Source of the DNA: Streptobacillus canis | GTDB taxonomy: Bacteria; Fusobacteriota; Fusobacteriia; Fusobacteriales; Leptotrichiaceae | Assembly: GCF_009733925.1 (NCBI RefSeq) | Contig: NZ_WOEI01000001.1 | Span: 62,001-126,000, forward strand | Length of the DNA: 64,000 bases | Reading direction: 5' to 3' | Shown here: piece after piece, positions 51,150 through 59,635 of the stretch | Layout: each line of letters opens with the position of its first letter | How positions within the stretch are numbered: the first letter of the stretch is position 1 | The notes under the pieces: generated by a model | Told to the model about the DNA's origin: nothing | Databases searched by the model: none | The model's input: only the letters and a program-made list of their open reading frames with translations | Position numbers and translations under genes: made by a program

Positions 51150-52503
51150 AAAATACTTTGGAACAGATGGAATAAGAGGAGAAGCTAATAAAGATTTAAG
51201 TATAGATTTAGTTACAAATTTAGGATTAGCTTTAGGATATTATTTAAGAAAAGATAAACAACCAAATGAAAAAACAAAAATAATTTTAGGGACTGATACT
51301 AGAATCTCTGGATATATGATAAGATCAGCTTTATCAGCTGGATTAACTGCCATGGGAGTAAATGTAGATTTTGTTGGAGTATTACCTACACCTGGAGTAA
51401 GTTTTTTAACTAGAACATTAAATGCTGATGCTGGTATAATGATTTCAGCATCTCATAATCCTATTAAAGATAATGGAATTAAAATATTTTCTAATTCTGG
51501 ATTTAAATTAAATGATGAAGATGAATTAGAAATTGAAGCATTAATGGATAATAGAGAAGAATTGATGAAACATTTAGTACATGGAGAAAAATTAGGTAGA
51601 TTTATATTTGTTGAAGATTATTTAAGAATGTATAGAAAATTCTTACAAACAACTGTAAAAACTAACTTTAACGGATATAAAGTAGTAATAGATACAGCCA
51701 ATGGTGCAGCATATAGAGTTGCGGCAAAAGTGTTACAAAATTTAGGTGCAGAAGTACAAGTTATAAATAATATACCTACAGGTAAAAATATAAATGTTGA
51801 ATGTGGTTCAACACATCCTGAAAAATTATGTGAAGCAGTTAAATTATTCAATGCAAATATAGGAATAGCATATGATGGGGATGCAGATAGACTAATAGTT
51901 GTTGATGAAGAAGGAGAAATACTAGATGGAGATATTATTGTTTCAATACTAGCCTTAAATTTACAAAAGAAAGAAATGTTAAATTCAAATAAAGTAGTAA
52001 TGACTGTATTATCAAATATGGGAGTAGAAAAATATCTTGAAGAACATGGAATTAGAATGATAAGAGCAAACGTTGGAGATAGATATGTTCTTGAAAAAAT
52101 GAGAGAATTAGCTCTTAATTTAGGTGGAGAACAATCTGGACATGTTGTAATGCTTGACCATAATACTACAGGGGATGGAGTATTAAGTAGTATACAATTA
52201 ATGCAAGCATTTATTGAATCTGGTAAAAAATTAAGTGAGTTAAGAAAAGAAATAACTTTATGGCCACAGGATATGATTAATGTACCAGTAGCTAAAGAAA
52301 AGAAAAAAGATTGGGATAAAAATACTAACTTAGTAAACTTTATTATAGAAAAAGAAGAAGAAATATTAGGAGAAGGTAGAGTACTGGTTAGACCGTCTGG
52401 TACAGAGAATTTAATAAGAGTAATGGTTGAAGCAAAAACAAAAGAAACTATGGAAAGAGTATTAAATGATATAGTTAAGAAAGTTAAGGAAGAATTACAA
52501 TGA
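51142..52503 (+). CDS. glmM: Phosphoglucosamine mutase
   Basis: A 453-residue enzyme converting glucosamine-6-phosphate to glucosamine-1-phosphate for peptidoglycan and UDP-GlcNAc. YFGTDGIRGEANKDL, MISASHNPIKDNGIK (phosphoserine Ser), AYDGDADRLIVVDEEG (metal loop), GEQSGHVV and RVLVRPSGTENLIRVMVE are in order. The ATG at 51142 follows GGAGGGATGAC; an upstream in-frame ATG lies within the previous gene. It overlaps the next gene by four bases. Confidence 0.96.
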   Translation: MSRKYFGTDGIRGEANKDLSIDLVTNLGLALGYYLRKDKQPNEKTKIILGTDTRISGYMIRSALSAGLTAMGVNVDFVGVLPTPGVSFLTRTLNADAGIMISASHNPIKDNGIKIFSNSGFKLNDEDELEIEALMDNREELMKHLVHGEKLGRFIFVEDYLRMYRKFLQTTVKTNFNGYKVVIDTANGAAYRVAAKVLQNLGAEVQVINNIPTGKNINVECGSTHPEKLCEAVKLFNANIGIAYDGDADRLIVVDEEGEILDGDIIVSILALNLQKKEMLNSNKVVMTVLSNMGVEKYLEEHGIRMIRANVGDRYVLEKMRELALNLGGEQSGHVVMLDHNTTGDGVLSSIQLMQAFIESGKKLSELRKEITLWPQDMINVPVAKEKKKDWDKNTNLVNFIIEKEEEILGEGRVLVRPSGTENLIRVMVEAKTKETMERVLNDIVKKVKEELQ

Positions 52504-53207
52504 GACATAAAAAATTTGCAGAAATATATGATGAATTTATGAATTTTGTTGACTATAATTCATGGTTTAAATTCTTAAAATCTTTTTCAAAAAAGAAAAA
52601 AATGAAAGTGTTAGATTTAGGATGTGGAACAGGAACTATGGCTAATTTTTTTGCAAAGGATGGGCATGATGTTGTTGCTGTTGATATATCTGAAGACATG
52701 ATAGAAATTGCAAATACTAAATTTAATAATGTAAATATTGATTTTAAAGTTGGAGATATTACAAAAGAATCTTTTGGAAATGATTTTGATCTAATTATGT
52801 GTAATTTTGATACTGTAAATTATTTTCATGATTTAAAATCCCTTCAATCTTTTTTAGAGATTGTAAAAAATAGTTTGAAAGATGATGGTATTTTCATTTT
52901 TGATATAGTTGAAGAAGGCATATTTGATGAAATGTTTGAAAATGATTTATTTATAGATGAGACAGATAAGTATTTATGTATTATGAGACATGAAAAAATA
53001 AAAAAATTTAAACATATAGTTGAAATGACAATATTTGTTAAAGAAGAAAATGATTTATATAGAAAGTACTCAGAAACTCATAATAAAATGATTTTTGATA
53101 CTGATTTAGTATTAGAAAATTTAAAAAATGAAGGTTTTAAATTATTTGATACTGCAAGAAATTCTGAATATGGTGAATCAAGATTATTTTTAGTATGTAA
53201 AAAGTAG
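52500..53207 (+). CDS. Class I SAM-dependent methyltransferase, substrate unknown
   Basis: A 235-residue protein with motif I VLDLGCGTGTMANFFAKDGH, VVAVDISEDMIEIA (acidic residue for SAM ribose), and motif IV FDLIMCNFDTVNYF. Such proteins resemble the small YdaC/YodH-like family; the target is not known. It is cotranscribed after glmM (overlap of four bases) and before a membrane protein. It could modify a lipid, a cofactor or RNA. Confidence 0.75.
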   Translation: MRHKKFAEIYDEFMNFVDYNSWFKFLKSFSKKKKMKVLDLGCGTGTMANFFAKDGHDVVAVDISEDMIEIANTKFNNVNIDFKVGDITKESFGNDFDLIMCNFDTVNYFHDLKSLQSFLEIVKNSLKDDGIFIFDIVEEGIFDEMFENDLFIDETDKYLCIMRHEKIKKFKHIVEMTIFVKEENDLYRKYSETHNKMIFDTDLVLENLKNEGFKLFDTARNSEYGESRLFLVCKK

Positions 53208-53215
53208 GGATATAT

Positions 53216-53629
53216 ATGAAAAACATTGAAGAAATGAAAGATTATGAATTTAGTGAGTTATTATCTAAAACTAAATTTAATGTAAGTGTTGAAGAAGAAA
53301 AAGCAAATAATAGGTCTGTGGATGAAGATGGAGATGAAGTAAGAGAGGAATATGTTGATCCTAAAATTGCTCCTGCAAAATCTAAATTAAGTAGATATTT
53401 ATCTTTTGCAACAGGTTTTGTTTATACAATTTTAGCTCCAATAATCCTACTTTTAACTATATATTTTGTTACACAAAAAAAATTTGGATTTGAGAAAAAT
53501 GACTTAGTAATTATAGGTTTAATACTCCTTGGAATATTGACTGGATATTGGACTCTATATAATGATATAAAGAAAATAACAGCTAAAAAGGAGAAAAATA
53601 ATGGAAGTAAAGATAAAAAAAATAAATGA
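53216..53629 (+). CDS. Unknown protein with two membrane helices
   Basis: A 137-residue protein: acidic N-terminal half (residues 1-60) then two membrane helices, about 62-83 and 92-113, with a KFGFEKND turn between, and a lysine-rich tail. The hairpin recalls AtpZ/AtpI-type small membrane proteins, but the acidic N-terminus is not typical, so I leave it unnamed. It overlaps dut by 29 bases. Confidence 0.6.
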   Translation: MKNIEEMKDYEFSELLSKTKFNVSVEEEKANNRSVDEDGDEVREEYVDPKIAPAKSKLSRYLSFATGFVYTILAPIILLLTIYFVTQKKFGFEKNDLVIIGLILLGILTGYWTLYNDIKKITAKKEKNNGSKDKKNK

Positions 53630-54038
53630 AAATGCAGTAATACCAACTTATGGGACAGAATTTTCAGCAGGTGCAGATTTATATGCATGTATAGATGAAA
53701 ATCTATTAATTAAAGCAGGAGAAACTGTGATGGTAAAAACTGGTTTATCACTTGAAATACCAGAAGGATTAGTTGGATTAGTATATGCTCGTAGTGGATT
53801 AGCATTAAAAAAAGGTATAGCTCCTTCAAATAAAGTTGGTGTAATAGATAGTGATTATAGAGGAGAAATAATGGTTGCATTACATAATCACAGTAAAGAG
53901 GATTATGTTGTTGAAAAATTTGAAAGAATTGCACAACTTGTAATTGCACCATATATAAAAGCTAATTTTGTATTAACTGAAATTTTAAATGAAACTGAAA
54001 GAAATCAAGGTGGATTTGGAAGTACAGGGAAAAAATAA
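53601..54038 (+). CDS. dut: dUTP pyrophosphatase
   Basis: A 145-residue trimeric dUTPase. Motifs: AGADLYA (1), ARSGLALKKGI (2), GVIDSDYRGEI (3, catalytic Asp), ERIAQLVI (4), GGFGSTG (5). It hydrolyses dUTP to dUMP and pyrophosphate, limiting uracil in DNA. The start lies inside the previous gene; AAAAAGGAG is its ribosome-binding site. It ends the glmM transcription unit. Confidence 0.96.
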   Translation: MEVKIKKINENAVIPTYGTEFSAGADLYACIDENLLIKAGETVMVKTGLSLEIPEGLVGLVYARSGLALKKGIAPSNKVGVIDSDYRGEIMVALHNHSKEDYVVEKFERIAQLVIAPYIKANFVLTEILNETERNQGGFGSTGKK

Positions 54039-54040
54039 AT

Positions 54041-54066
54041 AAACTATACTTAGGTATAGTTTTTTG
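54041..54066 (+). terminator. Terminator after dut
   Basis: AAACTATAC / GTATAGTTT with loop TTAG and T run. Confidence 0.85.
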
Positions 54067-54087
54067 TCTATGTAAGGAGTAATAATT

Positions 54088-54801
54088 GTGGAAAAATATA
54101 CTGTTAATGTTGCAGGGCTTAAAATTGAGCAAATAAAAGGATTACAATCATTAACATTAGATTCTATGTTAATTTCAGATTATGTAAAGATAAATAGAAA
54201 AACAAAAAATATATTAGAAATTGGATCTGGGTTTGGTATTATTTCTATGTTATTAAGTAAAAAAACAATAGCAGATATAATTGGTGTTGAAATAAATTCT
54301 GAAGCCTGTGATTTATCAAATTTAAACATTATAACTAATAATATTCAAAATGTAAGATTTATCAATAATGATATTTTAAATTATAGAAATTTTTTAAAAG
54401 AACAAAGTTTTGATATTATTGTTTCAAATCCACCGTACTTTACACATAAAGATGAAAATCAATTAAAAGAGAAGTTAGAATTAAGAAGTGCAAGAGTTGA
54501 AGATAGTTTAAGTATAAAAGATATTTTAGAAATGTCTATTTATCTTTTGAAAAATAATGCCAGTTTATTTTTAATATTTAGAACAGAAAGATTAGCAGAA
54601 ATAATTGGATATTTAAATGGCACATGTCTTGTAATTAAAAAAGTTAAGCCAGTTTATACAAAGGTTAATGATGATGCATCATTGATTTGTATGGTTGAAA
54701 TAGTTAAAGGTGCTAAAAGTGGTTTTGTTTTAGAAAAGCCAATTTATATTTATAGAAATGATGGTGAAAGAAGTGAATATATTGAAGGATTATATAGATA
54801 A
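54088..54801 (+). CDS. tRNA1(Val) A37 N6-methyltransferase-like (TrmN6/YabB)
   Basis: A 237-residue methyltransferase with SAM motif NILEIGSGFGIISMLLSK and the N6-adenine motif IIVSNPPYF. It fits the TrmN6/YabB family that methylates adenine 37 of tRNA-Val. The start is GTG at 54088, seven bases after AAGGAGT. It overlaps the start of uppS by 44 bases if the longest uppS reading is used. It begins the run uppS, cdsA and the CheA-like pair. Confidence 0.82.
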   Translation: MEKYTVNVAGLKIEQIKGLQSLTLDSMLISDYVKINRKTKNILEIGSGFGIISMLLSKKTIADIIGVEINSEACDLSNLNIITNNIQNVRFINNDILNYRNFLKEQSFDIIVSNPPYFTHKDENQLKEKLELRSARVEDSLSIKDILEMSIYLLKNNASLFLIFRTERLAEIIGYLNGTCLVIKKVKPVYTKVNDDASLICMVEIVKGAKSGFVLEKPIYIYRNDGERSEYIEGLYR

Positions 54802-55480
54802 ATTTCCTAAACATATAGGCATTATTATGGATGGAAATGGTAGATGGGCTCAAAAAAGAAATTTAATTAGAACTGAAGGTCATAAAGTAGGAGCAGAAAA
54901 ATTAGAAGAAGTAATTGAGCATGTTGCAAACTTAGGAATTAAGTATCTTACAGTATATGCATTTTCTACTGAAAATTGGAAAAGACCAAAACTAGAAGTA
55001 ACAACTATAATGAAACTTTTTAATAAGTACCTTAAAATAAATGAAGAGAAGTTTATGAAGGAAAAAATTAGAGTATGTATAAGTGGAAGTAGAGATAATT
55101 TATCAAGTACTCTAATAAAACAAATTGATTATATTCAAGAATTAACAAAAAATAATGATAAACTTGTTTTAAATATTGCTTTTAATTATGGAGGTAGACT
55201 TGAAATTGTTGACTCTGTGAAAAAAATTATAAATCAAAATTTAGAAATAAATGAAGAGAATATTTCAAAAAATTTATATCATAGTTTTATACCAGATGTA
55301 GATTTAATTATTAGAACAGGTAATGACTATAGAATTAGTAATTTTTTACTTTGGCAAATGGCTTATTCAGAAATATATGTTAGTGAGTTATTATGGCCAG
55401 ATTTTACTGAAGAAGAGTTGCATAATGCAATATTTTCATATATAAAAAGAGATAGAAGATTTGGAGGGATAAAATGTTAA
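54758..55480 (+). CDS. uppS: Isoprenyl (undecaprenyl-diphosphate) synthase
   Basis: A protein of up to 240 residues: PKHIGIIMDGNGRWAQKRN (catalytic Asp and FPP site), TVYAFSTENWKRP, LIIRTGNDYRISNFLLWQ and SELLWPDFTE match UppS. It elongates FPP to the C55 lipid carrier of cell-wall synthesis. The start is uncertain: ATG 54758 and 54761, GTG 54773 or TTG 54782, all within the previous gene; the TTG gives a conserved length with GAAAGAAG upstream. It is followed by cdsA, overlapping by seven bases. Confidence 0.93.
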   Translation: MMVKEVNILKDYIDKFPKHIGIIMDGNGRWAQKRNLIRTEGHKVGAEKLEEVIEHVANLGIKYLTVYAFSTENWKRPKLEVTTIMKLFNKYLKINEEKFMKEKIRVCISGSRDNLSSTLIKQIDYIQELTKNNDKLVLNIAFNYGGRLEIVDSVKKIINQNLEINEENISKNLYHSFIPDVDLIIRTGNDYRISNFLLWQMAYSEIYVSELLWPDFTEEELHNAIFSYIKRDRRFGGIKC

Positions 55481-56394
55481 GTAGACTACTAGTAATAATA
55501 TTAGCAGTACCATTATTAATATATATTTTTTTATCAGGCGAAATATCATTTTTAGCATTTAATGTTGTTGTAATTGCAATAGCTTTACATGAATTTTACA
55601 CAATATTAAAGAATAAAGGTAATATAGTTTATTATAAAACAGGTATTTTGTTAGGTATGTTTTTACCTATATTTATTTATTATAGAGAAGATATAAGTTT
55701 TTTCTTTAGATATATGAAAATATTAAATAAAGAAAATATAAGTTTTGATGTTGGAGGATATATTGTATTTTCTACTTTATTAATTGCAATAATTCAAATA
55801 TTATCGTCTAAAATAAAGAATTCAACTAATGAGTTAATGTTAACACTTTTTGGGATTATATATATTCCTTTATTTAGTTCATATATGGTATCGATAAGAG
55901 AAGGGTTAGAAAGCGGAAGAATAATTTTACTTTATTCATTCTTTAGTATTTGGGCTGCAGACATTTTTGCTTACATTGTTGGAATGCTTATAGGTGGTAA
56001 AATATTCAAAAAGAAATTATCAGAAAAAATAAGTCCTAAAAAGTCAATTGAAGGATTTATTGGTGGAATTTTAGGAGTATTCTTTGTTGGTTTATTTTTT
56101 GAACATATTTATAACTTTTTAGTAAATATTCTATCTTATTTAAAAATATTAACTTATGTTGAAAAGATAGATTCTGTATTAATCTCAGAAAATATTGTAA
56201 AATTATTTATTTTATCAATATTAATAGCAATATTTTCAGTACTTGGAGATTTATTTGAATCTAAATTTAAAAGAGAATTTGGAGTAAAAGATAGTGGTAC
56301 AATTTTAATGGGGCATGGAGGTTTTTTAGACAGATTTGACAGTGCTTTATTTGTTTTACCTATAGTTTATTATTTTGTTAAATACTTTATTTAG
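55474..56394 (+). CDS. cdsA: Phosphatidate cytidylyltransferase
   Basis: A 306-residue polytopic protein. The signature SPKKSIEGFIGGI and, near the end, SKFKREFGVKDSGTILMGHG plus GGFLDRFDSALF are those of CdsA. It makes CDP-diacylglycerol from phosphatidate and CTP. In many bacteria it is followed by dxr and rseP; here the next genes are a CheA-like pair, nine bases downstream. Confidence 0.94.
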   Translation: MLSRLLVIILAVPLLIYIFLSGEISFLAFNVVVIAIALHEFYTILKNKGNIVYYKTGILLGMFLPIFIYYREDISFFFRYMKILNKENISFDVGGYIVFSTLLIAIIQILSSKIKNSTNELMLTLFGIIYIPLFSSYMVSIREGLESGRIILLYSFFSIWAADIFAYIVGMLIGGKIFKKKLSEKISPKKSIEGFIGGILGVFFVGLFFEHIYNFLVNILSYLKILTYVEKIDSVLISENIVKLFILSILIAIFSVLGDLFESKFKREFGVKDSGTILMGHGGFLDRFDSALFVLPIVYYFVKYFI

Positions 56395-56403
56395 GAGTAA
56401 ATA

Positions 56404-57804
56404 ATGAGTGGAAATTTTATTGTAGAGGTATTTTTTAATGAAGATATAAATTTAGAAAATATTAGGTATAAAGAAATAGATGAATTTATACATGAAAAAT
56501 GTAATATAGTAAAAAGAGATTATATTTTTGATGAAAATGTTACAATAGAACATTTTAATCCATTTAAATTAGCATCATATATTAAATATGAAGTTATATC
56601 TTTTGATAAGTTTATTAAAGCAGAACTAGAATCTTTTGACGAGATTAAGTTTACAAAATTTAGATCAAATGTGAGCAATCAAGAAACAGATAATATAAAT
56701 ATTTCTATAGATCAATTAAATGAAATAATTGAAAAAATAGATGAAATGTATTTTATTAGAAAAAATTTAAATAAATATACAAAACATATTGATAATTCTA
56801 AGAAAAATGATTTTTTAAAAGAATTAAAATTACTTTCAAGTTTAAAGTATGATTTAAAAAGAGCAACGTTTTCACTTAGAATAATTGATATAAAAAAAGA
56901 GATGTATAATATTGAAAAAATAATTAAAGAATATGTTTCTTTACTTGGATTAAATGTTGAACTAAATATTAATCATAATGATATTAAAATTGATAAAACA
57001 ATGTTTGCTAAAATAAAAGAGCCTTTAATTGATGTATTACATAATTCAATATTAACTTTTTCTGAAGGAAAAAATAGAAATATTGATGAAGATAAAAGAT
57101 TTATCTTAGAGCTTAACTTAAAACAAGAAAAATACAATTTGATTATTGAGATTGTAGAAAAAGGATGTAAAATTGATATAAATTCAATATATAATAATGC
57201 TTTAAAAGCAAATATCTTAAATGGACATGATAGATATACTGAAAAAGAAATATTAGCAACTGTTTTTAATAAAAACTATGTTAATGCATTAGAAGAATTA
57301 GATGATAAAGAAAAAATTATGAATTTTATTAAATTTAATAATACAGTAGAAGAATTAAATGGGAACATTTCTTTAGGTTATAAAGAGGATATTATAAGTT
57401 ATGTAATAAACATACCATTTAAAATATTATTTATTTATGGTTTAGTTTTTGGTGAACATAATAAAACATATGTAATTAATACAGAATATGTCGTTGATTC
57501 TTTTGATTTTAATAAAGAAAATATTAGCAATATAAATGGTTATAACTATTATATGTATAAAAATAATAATATTGAATATATTAAATTACCGATTGAGAAT
57601 GAAGATGTAGATCGTTTAGGACTTTTAGTTAAAACAAATAATAAGTATACAGTAATTGATGTAAATAAAAAACACTATTTTGAAGATATTTTCTTCAATA
57701 AAAATGAGAAATCAAAAATTTATATGGGAGAAGTACTTTTAAAATCAGTTAAAAAAGCAAAAATTTTAAATATAGAAAGTATAATAGAAATGTTGAAAGG
57801 TTAA
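56404..57804 (+). CDS. CheA-like pseudokinase: dimerisation, degenerate ATPase and CheW-like domains
   Basis: A 466-residue cytoplasmic protein whose middle and end follow CheA order. Residues about 100-180 are like the P3 dimerisation domain: SLKYDLKRATFSLRIIDIKK resembles CheA's ...LQDAVMSIRMVPI.... IKEPLIDVLHNSIL (205-218) corresponds to the N box, EPLVHLLRNAIDHG. VEKGCKIDINSI (251-262) replaces CheA's VeDDGxGID: the ATP-binding Asp is gone. The GRGVGMD stretch is replaced near 300-310. From about 336, INIPFKILFIYGLVF is followed by a CheW-like region. The residues for catalysis seem lost, so this is probably a scaffold or sensor. It lies nine bases after cdsA and two bases before a partner gene. 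The assignment is by eye. Confidence 0.7.
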   Translation: MSGNFIVEVFFNEDINLENIRYKEIDEFIHEKCNIVKRDYIFDENVTIEHFNPFKLASYIKYEVISFDKFIKAELESFDEIKFTKFRSNVSNQETDNINISIDQLNEIIEKIDEMYFIRKNLNKYTKHIDNSKKNDFLKELKLLSSLKYDLKRATFSLRIIDIKKEMYNIEKIIKEYVSLLGLNVELNINHNDIKIDKTMFAKIKEPLIDVLHNSILTFSEGKNRNIDEDKRFILELNLKQEKYNLIIEIVEKGCKIDINSIYNNALKANILNGHDRYTEKEILATVFNKNYVNALEELDDKEKIMNFIKFNNTVEELNGNISLGYKEDIISYVINIPFKILFIYGLVFGEHNKTYVINTEYVVDSFDFNKENISNINGYNYYMYKNNNIEYIKLPIENEDVDRLGLLVKTNNKYTVIDVNKKHYFEDIFFNKNEKSKIYMGEVLLKSVKKAKILNIESIIEMLKG

Positions 57805-57805
57805 T

Positions 57806-58867
57806 ATGGATATTAAGTTTATAAAGAGTAGTTTAGAGAAAATAAATGAAATAGAAAAAATCTTATTACAAATACAGACTCCAAGAGAAGAAGAATTTGT
57901 ATATCTTACTAAAATAATTAATGAAGTTGAAAATAATATATATTTTATAGGAAATACAGAAGATATAGATATTGTTTCAACACTAAAAAAAATATTTGCA
58001 TATATTGAAAGATATCCTTATCAATTTTTTATTTTCAAATATATTATATTTGAAACTTTATTAAATTTTGAGGCATTATACAACCTTTATTATGCTGGAG
58101 ATCACAATAGGATTAGAGAAACTAAGGAAAAATTACAGTTAAATATTGAGAATTTAAGGAACGAATTTGAAAGTATAAATAAGAATAAAGATTATTATTA
58201 TATAAACTTCACATTAGATAAAAAAGTTCCATATTTTTATCTTTCGAGACGTAATATATTAGCAAGATTAAGAGAATTTGGTAAAGCTTATAATTATATC
58301 CCAACATCTCTTGATGATGATAGATATTCATATTTTATTTTGGATTTTAAAATTGAAAAAGATATTGATGTTTTAGCAATGCTTGAAAATATTAAAAATG
58401 ATGATGAAGGTATAGTTGACTTTAAATTAAATAAAATTGATAATGATAAAAATATATATAATATTAAGATATATATTGAGAGTTTACAAGATGACACTAT
58501 ATCAAAGATTTCAAATATTTTTGAAGAAAATGTTTTATTAGATATTATACCATATGAAAATATGTTAGATATTTATGTTTATGGAAAAAATCAACTTGAG
58601 ATACTTGACAAAATTACTAATATTGATAATTCAGAAATATTTTTAGTTTTATCTAAAAATATTAATAACAGAGAAACTAAAGGAATTGCAATTAATGGAG
58701 TTAATAAAGAAAATGTTGATAAAATAAGGAAAGTAATTTCTGTAACATTATTGGATAAAAAAATTGTCGATATATTATATCATGAACCAATTGATTTTGT
58801 AGGTAAACAATTTTTAGAATATTTGAAAGAAAAATATAATATAGAAAACGGATTATACACAGTTTAG
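57806..58867 (+). CDS. Partner of the CheA-like protein, with a CheA P2/linker-like domain
   Basis: A 353-residue protein, no signal peptide or membrane segment. Residues 129-205, YYYINFTLDKKVPYFYLSRR, LREFGKAYNYIPTSLDDDRY, resemble the small alpha/beta CheA domain that usually follows P1 (the pattern of a short strand, ...LRELGE... helix, second strand pair). Residues 1-120 are helical, and VSTLKKIF at 57-64 could be the place of the HTLKG phosphohistidine site, but the residue aligned with His is Ser58, and this alignment is speculative. The last 140 residues are a repeat of strands and helices of unknown kind. It is two bases after the CheA-like gene. A split, kinase-dead CheA system is my best reading; a stand-alone unknown is the alternative. 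Confidence 0.5.
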   Translation: MDIKFIKSSLEKINEIEKILLQIQTPREEEFVYLTKIINEVENNIYFIGNTEDIDIVSTLKKIFAYIERYPYQFFIFKYIIFETLLNFEALYNLYYAGDHNRIRETKEKLQLNIENLRNEFESINKNKDYYYINFTLDKKVPYFYLSRRNILARLREFGKAYNYIPTSLDDDRYSYFILDFKIEKDIDVLAMLENIKNDDEGIVDFKLNKIDNDKNIYNIKIYIESLQDDTISKISNIFEENVLLDIIPYENMLDIYVYGKNQLEILDKITNIDNSEIFLVLSKNINNRETKGIAINGVNKENVDKIRKVISVTLLDKKIVDILYHEPIDFVGKQFLEYLKEKYNIENGLYTV

Positions 58868-58881
58868 AAGCGTTTTCAAAA

Positions 58882-58910
58882 TTGTATTTTAATAGTAACT
58901 ATGATATAAT
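58882..58910 (+). promoter_or_regulatory. Promoter of the rph-rlmN-pbp1A operon
   Basis: TTGTAT at 58882-58887 and TATAAT at 58905-58910, spacer 17. Confidence 0.78.
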
Positions 58911-58932
58911 AATAAAAAAAAAGAGGTAAATA

Positions 58933-59628
58933 ATGAGAAATAATAATAGAAAAAATAATGAATTAAGGGAGATAAAAATAACAAAAGGATATATAACTTA
59001 TCCTGAAGGTTCTGTTTTAATAGAGTTTGGAAATACTAAAGTTATTTGTAATGTAACTGTTGAAGAGAAAGTACCTCCTTTTCTAAAAAATTTAGGACAA
59101 GGTTGGGTTACAGCTGAATATTCTATGTTGCCAAGAGCAACAAATACAAGAAATAAAAGGGAATCAAGCGCTGGGAAATTAAGTGGTAGAACAATGGAGA
59201 TACAAAGATTGATTGGAAGATCATTAAGGGCAGCGATAGATTTAAAAAAATTAGGTGAAAGAACTATAATGGTTGATTGTGATGTAATTCAAGCTGATGG
59301 TGGTACAAGAACAGCATCAATTACAGGAGGGTATTTAGCAATGGAAATTGCAATCAACAAACTAATATCACATGGTTTATTATCTGAAAACCCAATTAAA
59401 GCAAAAGTTGCAGCTATAAGTGTTGGTAAAGTTTCTAATGAGTTATTACTTGATTTAGAGTATTCAGAAGATTCACAAGCTGAAGTTGACATGAATATTG
59501 TAATGAATAGTAAGGGTGAATTTATTGAAATTCAAGGTACTGGAGAAGATGCAACATTTACAAAACAAGAGCTAGATAAGTTTTTAGAACTTGCAAGTTT
59601 AGGATTTGAAAAATTATTTAAATTATAG
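58933..59628 (+). CDS. rph: Ribonuclease PH
   Basis: A 231-residue exoribonuclease that trims tRNA 3' ends phosphorolytically. Motifs: [71 protein letters not shown]. The length is close to 238 in E. coli. Eight bases separate it from rlmN. AGAGGTAAAT is the ribosome-binding site. Confidence 0.96.
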   Translation: MRNNNRKNNELREIKITKGYITYPEGSVLIEFGNTKVICNVTVEEKVPPFLKNLGQGWVTAEYSMLPRATNTRNKRESSAGKLSGRTMEIQRLIGRSLRAAIDLKKLGERTIMVDCDVIQADGGTRTASITGGYLAMEIAINKLISHGLLSENPIKAKVAAISVGKVSNELLLDLEYSEDSQAEVDMNIVMNSKGEFIEIQGTGEDATFTKQELDKFLELASLGFEKLFKL

Positions 59629-59635
59629 GAGAAAA

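Noticed and set aside
51618-52508. A 296-codon open frame on the minus strand
   Set aside because: It is antisense to glmM, rich in S, T and F from the reversed codon pattern, and has no ribosome-binding site or family motif.
53216-53629. Naming the two-helix protein as AtpI/AtpZ
   Set aside because: The helical hairpin is suggestive, but there are no ATP synthase genes nearby and the acidic N-terminal half does not fit.
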